The notes: generated by a model from the sequence alone, not told the origin. Shown: positions 44,295-53,955, counted from the first letter of the stretch. The stretch: 64,000 nt of DNA from CAYQQR01 sp964420035 (GCA_964420035.1 CAYQQR010000011.1:27994-91993); one strand, 5' to 3'. Made by a program: numbers and translations.

Positions 44295-47030
44295 ATGACA
44301 TCACGTCTTTACCTATATTCTTTTTTTGTTCTGTTTATCAGCCTTTTGATTTCATGTTCTAAAAAACCTTTTAATCCTCCCGGGGATCTGACGGTGGAAA
44401 TGAGGGAGAATCCCCTGGGGATCGATACCGAGATCCCCCGTTTTTCCTGGAAGCTCAGCGATACCGCTATAGGTGCCCGGCAAAGCGCTTATCAGATCCT
44501 CGTCGCCAGCTCGGAAAAACTGCTGAAGGACAGAAAAGCGGATATATGGAACAGCGGTAAGGTGGAATCGGACCGCTCCGTTTTCGTTGAATATGAAGGT
44601 ACGCCTCTTGAATCCGCAACAAAATACTACTGGAAGGTCAGGTTGTGGAACCAGTACAGTAAAGAAACTTCCTGGAGCCAGCCTGCATGGTTTGAAACGG
44701 CCTATCTTAACGATGATGACTGGAAAGCAGCCTGGATCGCCATGGAACCCCGGGAAGACAGTATACTGGAGACCATCACTCCCCGATCGGTGATGATGCG
44801 GAAGGATTTTGAGGTGGAGGGTGAAATCGAAAGAGCAAGGGTTTATGCCACCGGACTGGGCAATTATTATCTTATGCTGAACGGACAGCGTGTGGGAAAA
44901 GACCTGCTTACACCGGGCTGGACCGATTATCCTACCAGGGTACAATACCAGGTCTATGATATTACCGATATGCTCCATCAGGGATCCAATGCCATCGGTG
45001 CCGTGCTGGGCAACATGTGGTACAGCAGCGGCCTGGGCTGGAAGGGAGGCAGCGCTTACAGCCGCGGACCCCTCCTCTTCAATGCACAGATCAGTCTATG
45101 GTATTCCGACGGCACCTTCATGCAGCTCTTCACGGCACCCGACTGGAAAGCCCATGAAAGTCCCATTATAGAAAACACCCTTTACCATGGAGAAAGCTAT
45201 GATGCACGCCTGGAACAGGAAGGCTGGGATCAGCCGGGGTTCGATGATTCTTCCTGGCACCATGTGAACGGGGTGGATCCCCCCACAGAAAAACTGGTGG
45301 CCCAGCAGGGACCGCCCATACGTAAAACACAGGAACTCGTGCCGGATAGCATTTACCAAACGGAACAGGGAAGCTGGGTATTTGACCTGGGGCAAAACAT
45401 GGTCGGATGGGCCCGTCTGAAAGTGCAGGAAAAAGCGGGTACCCGCGTAGAAATGAAATTCGCGGAGCTCCTGCATGAAGACGGGACCGCGGCCCAGGAA
45501 AACCTGAGGTCGGCCGAGGCCACCGATTTGTATATCTGTAAAGGCGACAGCCTGGAGATCTGGGAACCCTCCTTTACCTACCATGGATTCAGATATGTAG
45601 AAGTTTCTGGCTTAACCCGGTCACCCACCGAAGAGCTCCTGACCGGCATCGTCATCCATTCGGCAGCTCCCTTCACGGGTGAATTTTATTCTTCCGATGA
45701 GATCCTGAACGGATTCTGGCAAAACACATTCTGGGGCCAGCGGGGGAACATGCATTCGGTACCCACCGATTGTCCGCAAAGGGACGAAAGACTGGGCTGG
45801 ATGGGTGATGCCCAGGTCTTTGCACCCACTTCATGTTACAACATGGATATGGCTCTTTTTTATGAGAAATGGCTCAGGGACATGACCGACTGCCAGCATG
45901 AATCCGGGTATGTATATGATGTCAATCCCGCCATCGTGGTCAGCGGTCCGGCCAAACCCGGCTGGGGCGATGCCGTGGCGGTGGTTCCCTGGGTCGTGTA
46001 CCGGTGGTATGGAGACAAACGCATCCTGGAGGAAAATTACGAGGGGATCAGGGCCTGGGTGGAATATATGCGCGGTGAAAGCGAGGACTATATCTATACC
46101 TGGGGCGATGACGACTGGGGTGGGTACGGTGACTGGATAGCCGTGGTGGAATCTCCCAGGGATCCCATTGCATCGGCGTATTATTATTACAGCACCAAAC
46201 TGCTTTCCAAAATGGCAGGCGTTCTTGGAAAGACTGAAGATCAACAGGAGTACGGGGATCTCAGCGAAAAGATCAGGAAGGCGTTCAATTACGAGTACTT
46301 TGATGCCATCTCCAGGCAGTATGAAGGAAACACACAAACGGCCAACCTGCTCCCGCTGGTATTCGGGATCACGCCTGAGGAGGACCGGGATTCCGTGGCA
46401 GCCAATATAGCCGGGGATGTTATAGAACGAGGCCACCATCCTTCGACCGGATTCCTCGGAACGCCTTATTTGCTGCCTGTCATGAGTGATTTCGGGTACC
46501 ACCGGGATGCCTATAAAACAGCCGTTCAAACGGAATATCCATCCTGGGGCTATATGCTCAAGCAGGGTGCGACTACCGTATGGGAACTCTGGAACAGCGA
46601 TAAGGAACCTCCGGAACAAATGAACTCCAGGAATCATTTCTGCCTGGGTTCCGTGGTAGAATGGTATTACAGTCACCTGGCCGGCATAAGGCCCGACCCG
46701 GAACAGCCGGGTTTTAAACACAGCATTATTCATCCCATGCCTGCCCGGGGGCTGGATCGTGCCGGGGCAAAATTCCGGACGCACTATGGCTTGCTTTCCT
46801 CCGATTGGAAACAAAACGGAGACAGGTTTAAACTGCATGTAAAGGTTCCTGCCAATACTCATGCAACAGTTATTCTCCCTGTAAAAGATGACACCAGCAT
46901 CTGGATGAATTTTGCCAGGATCTATCCTGAATCGGATTGCAGTGCTTCCTGGTTCAAAGAGCCCCGGGTAGAGAATGACAGGATCTTTATAGAAATACCT
47001 GCCGGAACCTTTGATTTTGAACTGCGCTGA
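44295..47030 (+). CDS. GH78 alpha-L-rhamnosidase lipoprotein
   Basis: 911 residues; lipobox SLLISC. The opening PPGDLTVEMRENPLGIDTEIPRFSW is split across the typical N-terminal fibronectin-like domain of GH78. The catalytic acid motif is classical: TDCPQRDERLGWMGDAQVF (Asp and Glu both present), and the base lies in GATTVWELWNSD. It hydrolyses terminal alpha-L-rhamnosyl residues. It heads a plus-strand operon with a Gfo/Idh-like gene (3 nt later) and GH105 (4-nt overlap), which suits stepwise removal of rhamnose and unsaturated uronic acid. Confidence 0.95.
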   Translation: MTSRLYLYSFFVLFISLLISCSKKPFNPPGDLTVEMRENPLGIDTEIPRFSWKLSDTAIGARQSAYQILVASSEKLLKDRKADIWNSGKVESDRSVFVEYEGTPLESATKYYWKVRLWNQYSKETSWSQPAWFETAYLNDDDWKAAWIAMEPREDSILETITPRSVMMRKDFEVEGEIERARVYATGLGNYYLMLNGQRVGKDLLTPGWTDYPTRVQYQVYDITDMLHQGSNAIGAVLGNMWYSSGLGWKGGSAYSRGPLLFNAQISLWYSDGTFMQLFTAPDWKAHESPIIENTLYHGESYDARLEQEGWDQPGFDDSSWHHVNGVDPPTEKLVAQQGPPIRKTQELVPDSIYQTEQGSWVFDLGQNMVGWARLKVQEKAGTRVEMKFAELLHEDGTAAQENLRSAEATDLYICKGDSLEIWEPSFTYHGFRYVEVSGLTRSPTEELLTGIVIHSAAPFTGEFYSSDEILNGFWQNTFWGQRGNMHSVPTDCPQRDERLGWMGDAQVFAPTSCYNMDMALFYEKWLRDMTDCQHESGYVYDVNPAIVVSGPAKPGWGDAVAVVPWVVYRWYGDKRILEENYEGIRAWVEYMRGESEDYIYTWGDDDWGGYGDWIAVVESPRDPIASAYYYYSTKLLSKMAGVLGKTEDQQEYGDLSEKIRKAFNYEYFDAISRQYEGNTQTANLLPLVFGITPEEDRDSVAANIAGDVIERGHHPSTGFLGTPYLLPVMSDFGYHRDAYKTAVQTEYPSWGYMLKQGATTVWELWNSDKEPPEQMNSRNHFCLGSVVEWYYSHLAGIRPDPEQPGFKHSIIHPMPARGLDRAGAKFRTHYGLLSSDWKQNGDRFKLHVKVPANTHATVILPVKDDTSIWMNFARIYPESDCSASWFKEPRVENDRIFIEIPAGTFDFELR

Positions 47031-47033
47031 GTG

Positions 47034-48020
47034 ATGAAGCAAAACAGAAGAACATTCTTATTAAGGTCCGGGGCCGCGGCTGTGATCCTGGGCACCGGCC
47101 CTTTTTCTCTCGCATCCTGCGGCAGTGAAAAAAAAAATCCCCTGGAACGAAAGATCAAGGTACACTGCCTGGCCTCAGGGGCGGTCCTTGAACCTTACCG
47201 TGTGGTGTTCGATGCCTTAAAGGATTCAGGACTCAGGATGCAGGTCAGGGAAAGTGACCTGGAAGGGGCCCTGGACAAAAAACCGGATCTTGCCCTGGTG
47301 CTGAGTCCGGCACAAACCCGCGGCACCATCATCAGTATGCTTTTGGAAAAGGGTATACAGGTGATCACAAACCTTCCGGTTGGCAGCGGTTACTATGAAT
47401 ACGACCTGATTCAGGGAGCACTGAATAAAAAAAACCTCAGGATCAGCTGCCTGAACCCGCTACGATACCTGGATGATTTCATCGATTTTCGCAAGAGCCT
47501 GCAAAAGGAAAAACACCATATCACCCGGGTAAAAGTCGGGATCACACCGGGGGCCGGTCTTTTCCCCTGGGACAAGGAGCCCCAGGGATATCTTGGAAAT
47601 ACAGGATATGTAAACGACCTGCTTCGCTGGCTTTTTGCCCGGGCAACAACCAAGGTAGAGGTCTTGCAAGACAAGGTGAGTCCGGGTGCGATATTTGCAC
47701 GCACCCAACATGAAGATCTGACGGTCTCCTATCATGCTCCCGAAGATGTCAACAGTTTTTCAATGCTTATGGAGCATCCCGGGGGAGCGTTCCGGTTCGG
47801 ACCATGGAGCGTCGTTAAGGACCTGAAAGAAGATCCCGGTCCATGGCTGCTGCCGATGCACCGGAACCTGTCCGATGCATTGATCGCTATTTTATACGGA
47901 CTGGAACCGGAGACCGGGATGCTTGCCGGAATGGATGCCGTATCCCTGAACCATCATGCCGAACGTTCGGTTGAATCAGGCCGTGCAGAAGATATGATCA
48001 TTAAAAGTCATGGAGTATGA
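47034..48020 (+). CDS. Degenerate Gfo/Idh/MocA-like protein, exported
   Basis: 328 residues from the ATG at 47034 (a GTG lies just before). Signal RRTFLLRSGAAAVILGTGPFSLASCG combines a twin-arginine pair with a lipobox-like LASC. The body follows the Gfo/Idh pattern at low level (KPDLALVLSPAQTRGTIISM where TPxxxH is usual, and QVITNLPVGSGYYEYDL where EKPxA is usual). The Rossmann GxGxxG and the EKP lysine are not seen, so NAD(P)-dependent oxidoreduction is doubtful. It may be a structural or binding relic kept in the GH78-GH105 operon. Confidence 0.6.
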   Translation: MKQNRRTFLLRSGAAAVILGTGPFSLASCGSEKKNPLERKIKVHCLASGAVLEPYRVVFDALKDSGLRMQVRESDLEGALDKKPDLALVLSPAQTRGTIISMLLEKGIQVITNLPVGSGYYEYDLIQGALNKKNLRISCLNPLRYLDDFIDFRKSLQKEKHHITRVKVGITPGAGLFPWDKEPQGYLGNTGYVNDLLRWLFARATTKVEVLQDKVSPGAIFARTQHEDLTVSYHAPEDVNSFSMLMEHPGGAFRFGPWSVVKDLKEDPGPWLLPMHRNLSDALIAILYGLEPETGMLAGMDAVSLNHHAERSVESGRAEDMIIKSHGV

Positions 48021-49084
48021 GCGAAACCTTACCGTTATACGGCCTGGACAGGACAGAAAAAGATCCCCTGGCGGTGGGGAAGAAGATAGCCGCCAGGATC
48101 ATGCAGGATCACCGGAAATACGCCAGTTATACCACCGATCTGCAGCTGGAAGCATTGCTTTATTTCTACGATGCAACACAGGTTGAGGAATACCTGGACC
48201 ACGTGTTGAAAGTCTGGCAATTCAGGGAAGAAAAAAATGCAGACCGTTTGAACCTGAACCTGTTGTTCACCTGTTTTCATTTTGAAACCTACCTGCGTAC
48301 AGGGGATGAAAAATACCTGGAAGGCTTTCTTGAGGGTGCCGACCGCTTCATGAATGAATGGCCAAGAAATCACGAAGGCATTCTGATCATGAAACAACAT
48401 CCGGAACAGGAAAGAATGCTGCTGGATATGCTGCAGGGTTTCACGGTATTCATGGCCCGGGCGGGCTGGCTCAGCGACGACGAAAAATACTTCCGGGAAT
48501 GCATCCGTCAGTACCGGCTTTACAGAAAAAAACTACGCAATTCCTCTACCGGCTTATGGCACCAGGGCAACAATTGGACCGGGACCCCGGAAGAAGTTTC
48601 ACCGGGACACTGGAACCGGGCACAGGGATGGCTGATACGCGGATTGGTGGATTGCCTGGATTACCTTCCGGACAGTTCCCCTTACTGGATAGAGGTTTGG
48701 GAAATGCTCCTCGACCTTGTTTTCTACCTTAAAAAATACCAGGATGCAAACGGCATGTGGCACCAGCTTACCGACCGGCAGGATGCTTATCCCGAGACCA
48801 GCGGATCAGCCATGTTCGTCCATTATATCTGGAAAGCCATTCACCGCGACTGGCTGGATGAGGTCAAATACAAACCGATGGTAACCAGGGGCCTGGATGC
48901 CCTGTTGGGTTTTGTCCATTCCGACGGAACGGTGAGCAACACCTCCCTGGGGACAGGACCCTTACCGGATGCAGAGGGTTACCTGCACAGACCTGCCATC
49001 CCGGACGATCCCCACGGGACGGCCACCATGCTTATGGCCTGTGCCATACCGCATACTGCTAAAAGACCCGGCGACAAAACCTAG
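48017..49084 (+). CDS. GH105 unsaturated rhamnogalacturonyl/glucuronyl hydrolase
   Basis: 355 residues, (alpha/alpha)6 family, no signal peptide, so probably cytoplasmic. Typical YteR/GH105 signatures: SPGHWNRAQGWLIRGLVDCL and AYPETSGSAMFVHYIWKAI, plus LLDMLQGFTVFMARAG. These enzymes remove the 4,5-unsaturated uronic acid that lyases leave on oligosaccharide ends, linking this cluster to lyase products of rhamnogalacturonan or ulvan-like glycans. It overlaps the preceding gene by 4 nt (ATGA). Confidence 0.88.
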   Translation: MSETLPLYGLDRTEKDPLAVGKKIAARIMQDHRKYASYTTDLQLEALLYFYDATQVEEYLDHVLKVWQFREEKNADRLNLNLLFTCFHFETYLRTGDEKYLEGFLEGADRFMNEWPRNHEGILIMKQHPEQERMLLDMLQGFTVFMARAGWLSDDEKYFRECIRQYRLYRKKLRNSSTGLWHQGNNWTGTPEEVSPGHWNRAQGWLIRGLVDCLDYLPDSSPYWIEVWEMLLDLVFYLKKYQDANGMWHQLTDRQDAYPETSGSAMFVHYIWKAIHRDWLDEVKYKPMVTRGLDALLGFVHSDGTVSNTSLGTGPLPDAEGYLHRPAIPDDPHGTATMLMACAIPHTAKRPGDKT

Positions 49085-49146
49085 TTTTATATATTTTTCT
49101 ATTACATTAGTATCCGGCATTGGATCAAAATCATAAATCATTTAAA

Positions 49147-51306
49147 ATGAAAAAAATCGTTCTTCTCGTTATTGGATTGGCACTCGTACTGTCAGCATGC
49201 AAACAGGATAAAGTCCTGCAAGGTATCGAACCCCCGCCCAGGGCAGAGGTTAAGATGGTGGCGGATACCATTCACGGGATTGTTATTGAAGATCCTTACC
49301 GCTACATGGAAGATATCAATGATTCTGCCGTGCTGAAATGGATGAAGGCCCAGAATGAATATACCCGGAAGGTCCTTTCCCGTATACCTGTCCGGGAAGA
49401 GATCCACGCGAGGGTCAAAGAACTTGAAGAAGCGATACCCGCCACGTTAAGCGGTTTGCAGATCCGTGGAGACCGGCTTTTCTATCTTAAGGAAACCAAA
49501 GAGGACGAAGTGGCTAAATTGTATTACCGGGACGGTTTGAAAGGTGACGAGTTTCTTCTGGTTGATCCCATGAGCATGATGGAAGGAGAGACCAGTTATT
49601 CTATTAATTATTTTGAACCCGCCAACCAGGGCGATAAGATCGCTTTCGGGATATCCCCTGCCGGATCTGAAAATGCGGTAATGTATTTCATGGATATCGC
49701 CACAAAAGAAATATACGAGGAAAGTATCGACAGGGCCCAGTTCGGATCCCCGTCCTGGAATGATGCAGGAACGGCTTTGACCTATAACAGGTTGCAAAAA
49801 CTTAAGCCGGGGCAATCTCCCCAGGAAATATACCTTAACAGTGAAGTCTGGTATCACGTTTTAGGTACTGACCCGGCTACGGATGTTCTGTTATTTTCGA
49901 ATAAAAATAATCCCGATCTCGGGCTGATCGAATCGGATTTCCCGGTTTGCTTCTTTCAAAAAGACCTGCCCTACATTTTCGGAGCCGTCATCCATGGTGT
50001 AGAAAACAACTTCACTCTTTTCCGTGCACCCTTCGAGGGTCGTCTGGAAAAGATAGAGTGGATAAAATTATTCGGTAAAGAGGATAAGATCACCGGTTTT
50101 GACATTTTTGAGGATCAGATATATTTCCTGACCTATAAAAATGCCCCCCGGTATAAACTGGCCAGTACCGGTTTTGAGAATCCGGACTTCGAAAATGCCG
50201 AGGTATTGATACCGGAAAGCAAGGCCATCCTCAATAGCTTTACCATAGCAAAAGATGCCCTGTATGTTGAAGCCATGGAAGGTGGATTGGGTAAAATCCT
50301 GCGTGTCTCATGGAGCGGTGAATTGGAACCTGAAGAACTGGAACTGCCTGTTAAGGGTGCGGTCGGTCTGGCTGCTGCCGATCATGATGTTCCCGGATTG
50401 ATATTCACCCTTCGGTCCTGGACACGTGCCTATGCCTATTATCGTTTCGATCCGGTCGACCGGAAAGTGATCAAAACCGGCATAAAACCTGAAGGGCCTT
50501 TTGATTCACCAGAGAATATCGTATCTGAGGAAGTACTGGTTGAATCTCATGACGGAGTTGAAGTTCCTATGTCTATCATTTACCGGAGCGATCTGAAAAG
50601 GAACGGACAAGCACCCACCCTCTTAAGGGCCTACGGATCCTATGGCATCTCCATTGAACCCAGCTTCAATCCCTCTATGCTGGCCTGGCTGGAACGGGAT
50701 GGTATCTATGCCGTAGCCCATGTAAGGGGAGGAGGAGAATATGGGGATGAATGGCACCGTAGCGGTCAGAAAAAGAACAAGCCCAATACCTGGAAAGATT
50801 TTATTGCCTGTGCCCGGTACCTTATCGATGAAGAATATACCTCCAGCGATCATATCTCGGGCATGGGTGGCAGTGCAGGCGGCATTACCGTGGGGATGGC
50901 CATGACCGAAAAACCGGACCTTTTCCAGGCCATCGTATCCCTGGTGGGCTCTTCCAATCCAACCCGGGCAGAAGCCATGCCGGGCGGACCGGCCAATTAT
51001 CCTGAATTCGGGGATCCCAGGATCAGGGAGGAATTCGTCGCCCTCCATACAATGGACGCCTATCAGCATGTGGAAGACGGGGTCGTCTATCCTGCAGTAT
51101 TGCTTACGGCAGGCATTAACGATCCCAGGGTGGTTGCCTGGATGCCTGCCAAGATGGCAGCCCGCCTGCAGGCCGCCAATGCCGGGGATAATCCCATTTT
51201 ATTGCGGGTAGATTTTGAAGCTGGCCATGGCATAGGCAGTACAAAAAGCCAGGAGATCGAAGAAATGACGGATATCTTCTCTTTTCTCTTCTGGCAACTG
51301 GAATGA
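49147..51306 (+). CDS. Prolyl oligopeptidase-family (S9A) lipoprotein
   Basis: 719 residues from the ATG at 49147, which gives a lipoprotein signal (MKKIVLLVIGLALVLSAC); a TTG 27 nt earlier is less likely. An N-terminal seven-bladed propeller region (starting PPRAEVKMVADTIHGIVIED) precedes the alpha/beta-hydrolase. Catalytic Ser is in GMGGSAGGITVGM, Asp in TAGINDPRVVAW, His in FEAGHGIGSTK. It cleaves after proline in short peptides. Neighbours are glycan enzymes, so glycoprotein or peptide clean-up is only a guess. Confidence 0.93.
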   Translation: MKKIVLLVIGLALVLSACKQDKVLQGIEPPPRAEVKMVADTIHGIVIEDPYRYMEDINDSAVLKWMKAQNEYTRKVLSRIPVREEIHARVKELEEAIPATLSGLQIRGDRLFYLKETKEDEVAKLYYRDGLKGDEFLLVDPMSMMEGETSYSINYFEPANQGDKIAFGISPAGSENAVMYFMDIATKEIYEESIDRAQFGSPSWNDAGTALTYNRLQKLKPGQSPQEIYLNSEVWYHVLGTDPATDVLLFSNKNNPDLGLIESDFPVCFFQKDLPYIFGAVIHGVENNFTLFRAPFEGRLEKIEWIKLFGKEDKITGFDIFEDQIYFLTYKNAPRYKLASTGFENPDFENAEVLIPESKAILNSFTIAKDALYVEAMEGGLGKILRVSWSGELEPEELELPVKGAVGLAAADHDVPGLIFTLRSWTRAYAYYRFDPVDRKVIKTGIKPEGPFDSPENIVSEEVLVESHDGVEVPMSIIYRSDLKRNGQAPTLLRAYGSYGISIEPSFNPSMLAWLERDGIYAVAHVRGGGEYGDEWHRSGQKKNKPNTWKDFIACARYLIDEEYTSSDHISGMGGSAGGITVGMAMTEKPDLFQAIVSLVGSSNPTRAEAMPGGPANYPEFGDPRIREEFVALHTMDAYQHVEDGVVYPAVLLTAGINDPRVVAWMPAKMAARLQAANAGDNPILLRVDFEAGHGIGSTKSQEIEEMTDIFSFLFWQLE

Positions 51307-51352
51307 GGTTCCTGGGTTCCTGGGTTCTTATGTTTATGTGGAAAAACCATTA

Positions 51353-52933
51353 ATGACGAATACTTCTAAAGCGATTAAGGTGCCCAAGGCGGGGATGTAC
51401 CTGTTGGGTGCACTCAGGATTGTTATCGGGTGGCACTTACTTCACGAAGGACTAAGCAAACTGGGGGATCCCACCTGGACTGCTGCAGGCTATCTGAACA
51501 ATTCAAGGGGGATCTTTGCCGGTATCTTTCAATCCCTGGCCGCCAATCCCGGAGTTGTTGAAATAATCGATTTTCTGAATATCTGGGGACTGATCCTGAT
51601 CGGGTTGGGCCTTTTCCTTGGCTTTCTTACGAAAATCGCCCAGTATACCGGTATGGTATTGCTGGCCCTCTACTATCTCTCCAACCCTCCCTTTGTAGGT
51701 AACCCGGGTTACGGAATGGAGGGACAGTACCTCTTCGTGGACAAAAATCTTGTCGAGTTCACTGCCTTGCTGGTCCTTTCCTTCTTTCCAACAGGAAAGT
51801 TCCTGGGCATTGACGGATTGATCAGGGTGTTGCGCGGGAAGATCCCGGACCTGCATGTCATCAGCGGAGCGGAAAAATCAGGACTCAAAGCTTCGGAAAG
51901 CAGACCGGAAGAGGTGGCATCCCTGAAAAGACGCGAGGTCCTGAAACACCTGGCCACCCTGCCCATCCTGGGCGGCTTTGCCTTTGCCTACCTGAAAAAA
52001 AGGCAATGGCAGAGCGTGGAAGAAGCTACCCTGGTGGATGCCCTGTCCGGTGCCAGTGTGAAGAAATTTGAGTTCCCGGTGCTGGATGAATTGAAAGGAA
52101 CCCTGCCCAAGGGCAGGATCAAGGACAAAGAGTTCAGTAAACTGATCCTGGGCGGAAACCTCCTGAATGGATGGGCCCATTCCCGGGACCTTATCTATGT
52201 TTCCTCACTGGTACGCGCCTATCATACCAGGGAGCGGATCTTCAGCACCATGGCCTTCGCTGAAAAATGCGGCGTCGACACGGTCCTGACCCACCCGGTA
52301 CTGGCCACCCTCATCAATCAGTACTGGGACCAGGGTATGGGCAATATACAGTTCATTTCCGACTGTACAGGACTCACTTATGAGAACGGTCCGCAGGCCA
52401 TGCCTTTCAACGAATACCTCGACCTGATCCAAACAGCTATCGACAAGGGGGCAACAGCCTGCTATATACAAGGAGAGACAGCCGACTATTATTTTGAGAA
52501 CGGACTCTATGATGAGGTGGCAAAGGCCATGGACCTGATCCGGGATGCAAAGATACCCGTCGGTATCGGTGCCCACCGTATCGAAACCATAAAAAAAGCG
52601 GTGGAACTGGGATTTGAAGTGGACTTCTGGATGAAAACCCTGCACCACCAGGAATACTGGTCGGCAAAACACGAAACCTGGAACGACAATAAGTATTGTT
52701 TCAATACAAAAGAAACAATACAATTCATGGAAAAACTGCCGGAACCCTGGATAGCCTTCAAGGTTCTGGCTGCCGGGGCCATACACCCCGGGGAGGCATT
52801 CCGTTTTGCTTATGAAAACGGTGCCGACTTCGTCTGCGCCGGTATGTACGATTTTCAAATGGTAGAAGATGTAAATATCGCGCTCAACAATCTCGGTGAG
52901 GATCTTCCAAGATCCAGGCCGTGGAGAGCGTGA
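51353..52933 (+). CDS. DoxX membrane domain fused to exported TIM-barrel-like domain
   Basis: 526 residues from the ATG at 51353. Residues about 15-150 form a DoxX domain with four hydrophobic helices (IVIGWHLLHEGLSKLGDP, FLNIWGLILIGLGLFLGFLT, MVLLALYYLSNPPF, FTALLVLSFFPTGKFLGIDG). A linker then carries an internal twin-arginine-like anchor, KRREVLKHLATLPILGGFAF, near 195-215. The rest (LGGNLLNGWAHSRDLIYVSS, CGVDTVLTHPVLATLI, KIPVGIGAHRIETIKKAVEL) looks like a TIM-barrel of unassigned function. The 58633/59131 gene pair has the same order as two genes. Confidence 0.8.
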   Translation: MTNTSKAIKVPKAGMYLLGALRIVIGWHLLHEGLSKLGDPTWTAAGYLNNSRGIFAGIFQSLAANPGVVEIIDFLNIWGLILIGLGLFLGFLTKIAQYTGMVLLALYYLSNPPFVGNPGYGMEGQYLFVDKNLVEFTALLVLSFFPTGKFLGIDGLIRVLRGKIPDLHVISGAEKSGLKASESRPEEVASLKRREVLKHLATLPILGGFAFAYLKKRQWQSVEEATLVDALSGASVKKFEFPVLDELKGTLPKGRIKDKEFSKLILGGNLLNGWAHSRDLIYVSSLVRAYHTRERIFSTMAFAEKCGVDTVLTHPVLATLINQYWDQGMGNIQFISDCTGLTYENGPQAMPFNEYLDLIQTAIDKGATACYIQGETADYYFENGLYDEVAKAMDLIRDAKIPVGIGAHRIETIKKAVELGFEVDFWMKTLHHQEYWSAKHETWNDNKYCFNTKETIQFMEKLPEPWIAFKVLAAGAIHPGEAFRFAYENGADFVCAGMYDFQMVEDVNIALNNLGEDLPRSRPWRA

Positions 52934-52935
52934 TT

Positions 52936-53096
52936 TGGATTCAGGGATTCAGCCTGCCTGCCGGCAGTCAGGGATTCAGAATGATAATTACGGATTATGG
53001 ATTGCTGATTAAGTATGAAGAACGCACATGAGTGTGATAATTAGCAATTCGTAATCCGTAATCCATAATCCGTAATCAGCAATCTGTAATTTATAT
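52936..53096. repeat. GATTCAG palindrome repeat and CGTAATC words
   Basis: CCTGCCTGCCGGCAGTCAGG at 52953-52972 is the imperfect partner of the gltBD palindrome, here between GGATTCAG words. Then attacggattat/gattgctgatta words (52985-53010) and complementary taatccgtaatccataatcc words (53051-53090) fill the spacer before the YdjC gene. Confidence 0.65.
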
Positions 53097-53100
53097 TGAT

Positions 53101-53955
53101 ATGAAACTAATACATTCTCTGTTCCTTTTGTTCATGGCCGGGAGTTTAATTCTGGCACAGGAAGCGGATTCCAGGAAATTGATCATACGGGGGGATGATA
53201 TGGGTTCATCCCATGCGGCTAATTTAGCCTGCATCGATGCCTACAACGAGGGTATCATGACCACGGTAGAACTCATGGTCCCCTGCCCCTGGTTCCCCGA
53301 AGCGGTGAATCTGCTGCAGGAACATCCCGGTCTGGACATCGGGATCCACCTGGTACTAACCAGTGAATGGGAAAACTATAAATGGAGGCCCGTTAGTTGC
53401 GCACCCAGCCTGGTGGATGATGCAGGCTATTTCTTTCCCATGATATGGGCCAATGACCGCTTCCCCCCGGAAAGGGCCCTCAGGGAACAGGACTGGAAGA
53501 TCGAAGAGATCGAACAGGAATTCAGGGCCCAGATCGAACTTGCACTCGATAACCTTCCCTATGTCAGTCACCTGACTTGCCACATGGGATGCTACAACTG
53601 GGATCCGCGGGTGGAGGAAGTCTATTTCAGGCTTGCCATTGAATACGGATTGGATATCCGGCTGGAGGAATACGGCGTCGAAAAACTGCCCCTGGAACAC
53701 AAGGGCAATGACCTTGAGAGCCGTGTTACGAATTTTATGGAAGCCCTGGAAAAAATGGAAAAGGGCAAAACCTACCTTTACGTAGAGCATCCCGCCCTTG
53801 ATGTGCCGGAGATGAATGCTATTGGACATAGCGGGTATTATGGTGTAGCTGCCGACCGGGACCTGGTTGCCCGGGTCTGGACCGACCCCCGGGTAATGCA
53901 GAAGATTGTAGACCTGGATATAGAATTGATTGGTTATAAAGATCTGGTGGAATAG
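53101..53955 (+). CDS. Exported YdjC/ChbG-family carbohydrate deacetylase
   Basis: 284 residues; Sec signal (about residues 1-19, ending SLILAQ). Family motifs: LIIRGDDMGSSHAANLA with the Asp pair, DIGIHLVLTSEW and HLTCHMGCYNW with metal-binding His. YdjC-fold enzymes remove acetyl groups from N-acetylated oligosaccharides. Most relatives are cytoplasmic; this one is exported, suggesting action on periplasmic oligosaccharides. It lies downstream of the DoxX fusion after a repeat-rich gap. Confidence 0.88.
   Translation: MKLIHSLFLLFMAGSLILAQEADSRKLIIRGDDMGSSHAANLACIDAYNEGIMTTVELMVPCPWFPEAVNLLQEHPGLDIGIHLVLTSEWENYKWRPVSCAPSLVDDAGYFFPMIWANDRFPPERALREQDWKIEEIEQEFRAQIELALDNLPYVSHLTCHMGCYNWDPRVEEVYFRLAIEYGLDIRLEEYGVEKLPLEHKGNDLESRVTNFMEALEKMEKGKTYLYVEHPALDVPEMNAIGHSGYYGVAADRDLVARVWTDPRVMQKIVDLDIELIGYKDLVE

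Noticed and set aside
45831..47042. 403-codon open frame on the minus strand opposite the GH78 gene
   Set aside because: No recognisable domain; its phase mirrors the high-GC third positions of the real gene. Similar long antisense frames at 24672-25439 and 35635-36651 were dismissed for the same reason.
52985..53090. Large stem-loop before the YdjC gene
   Set aside because: The complementary words occur in the same order on both sides rather than reversed, so they cannot pair into one continuous hairpin.
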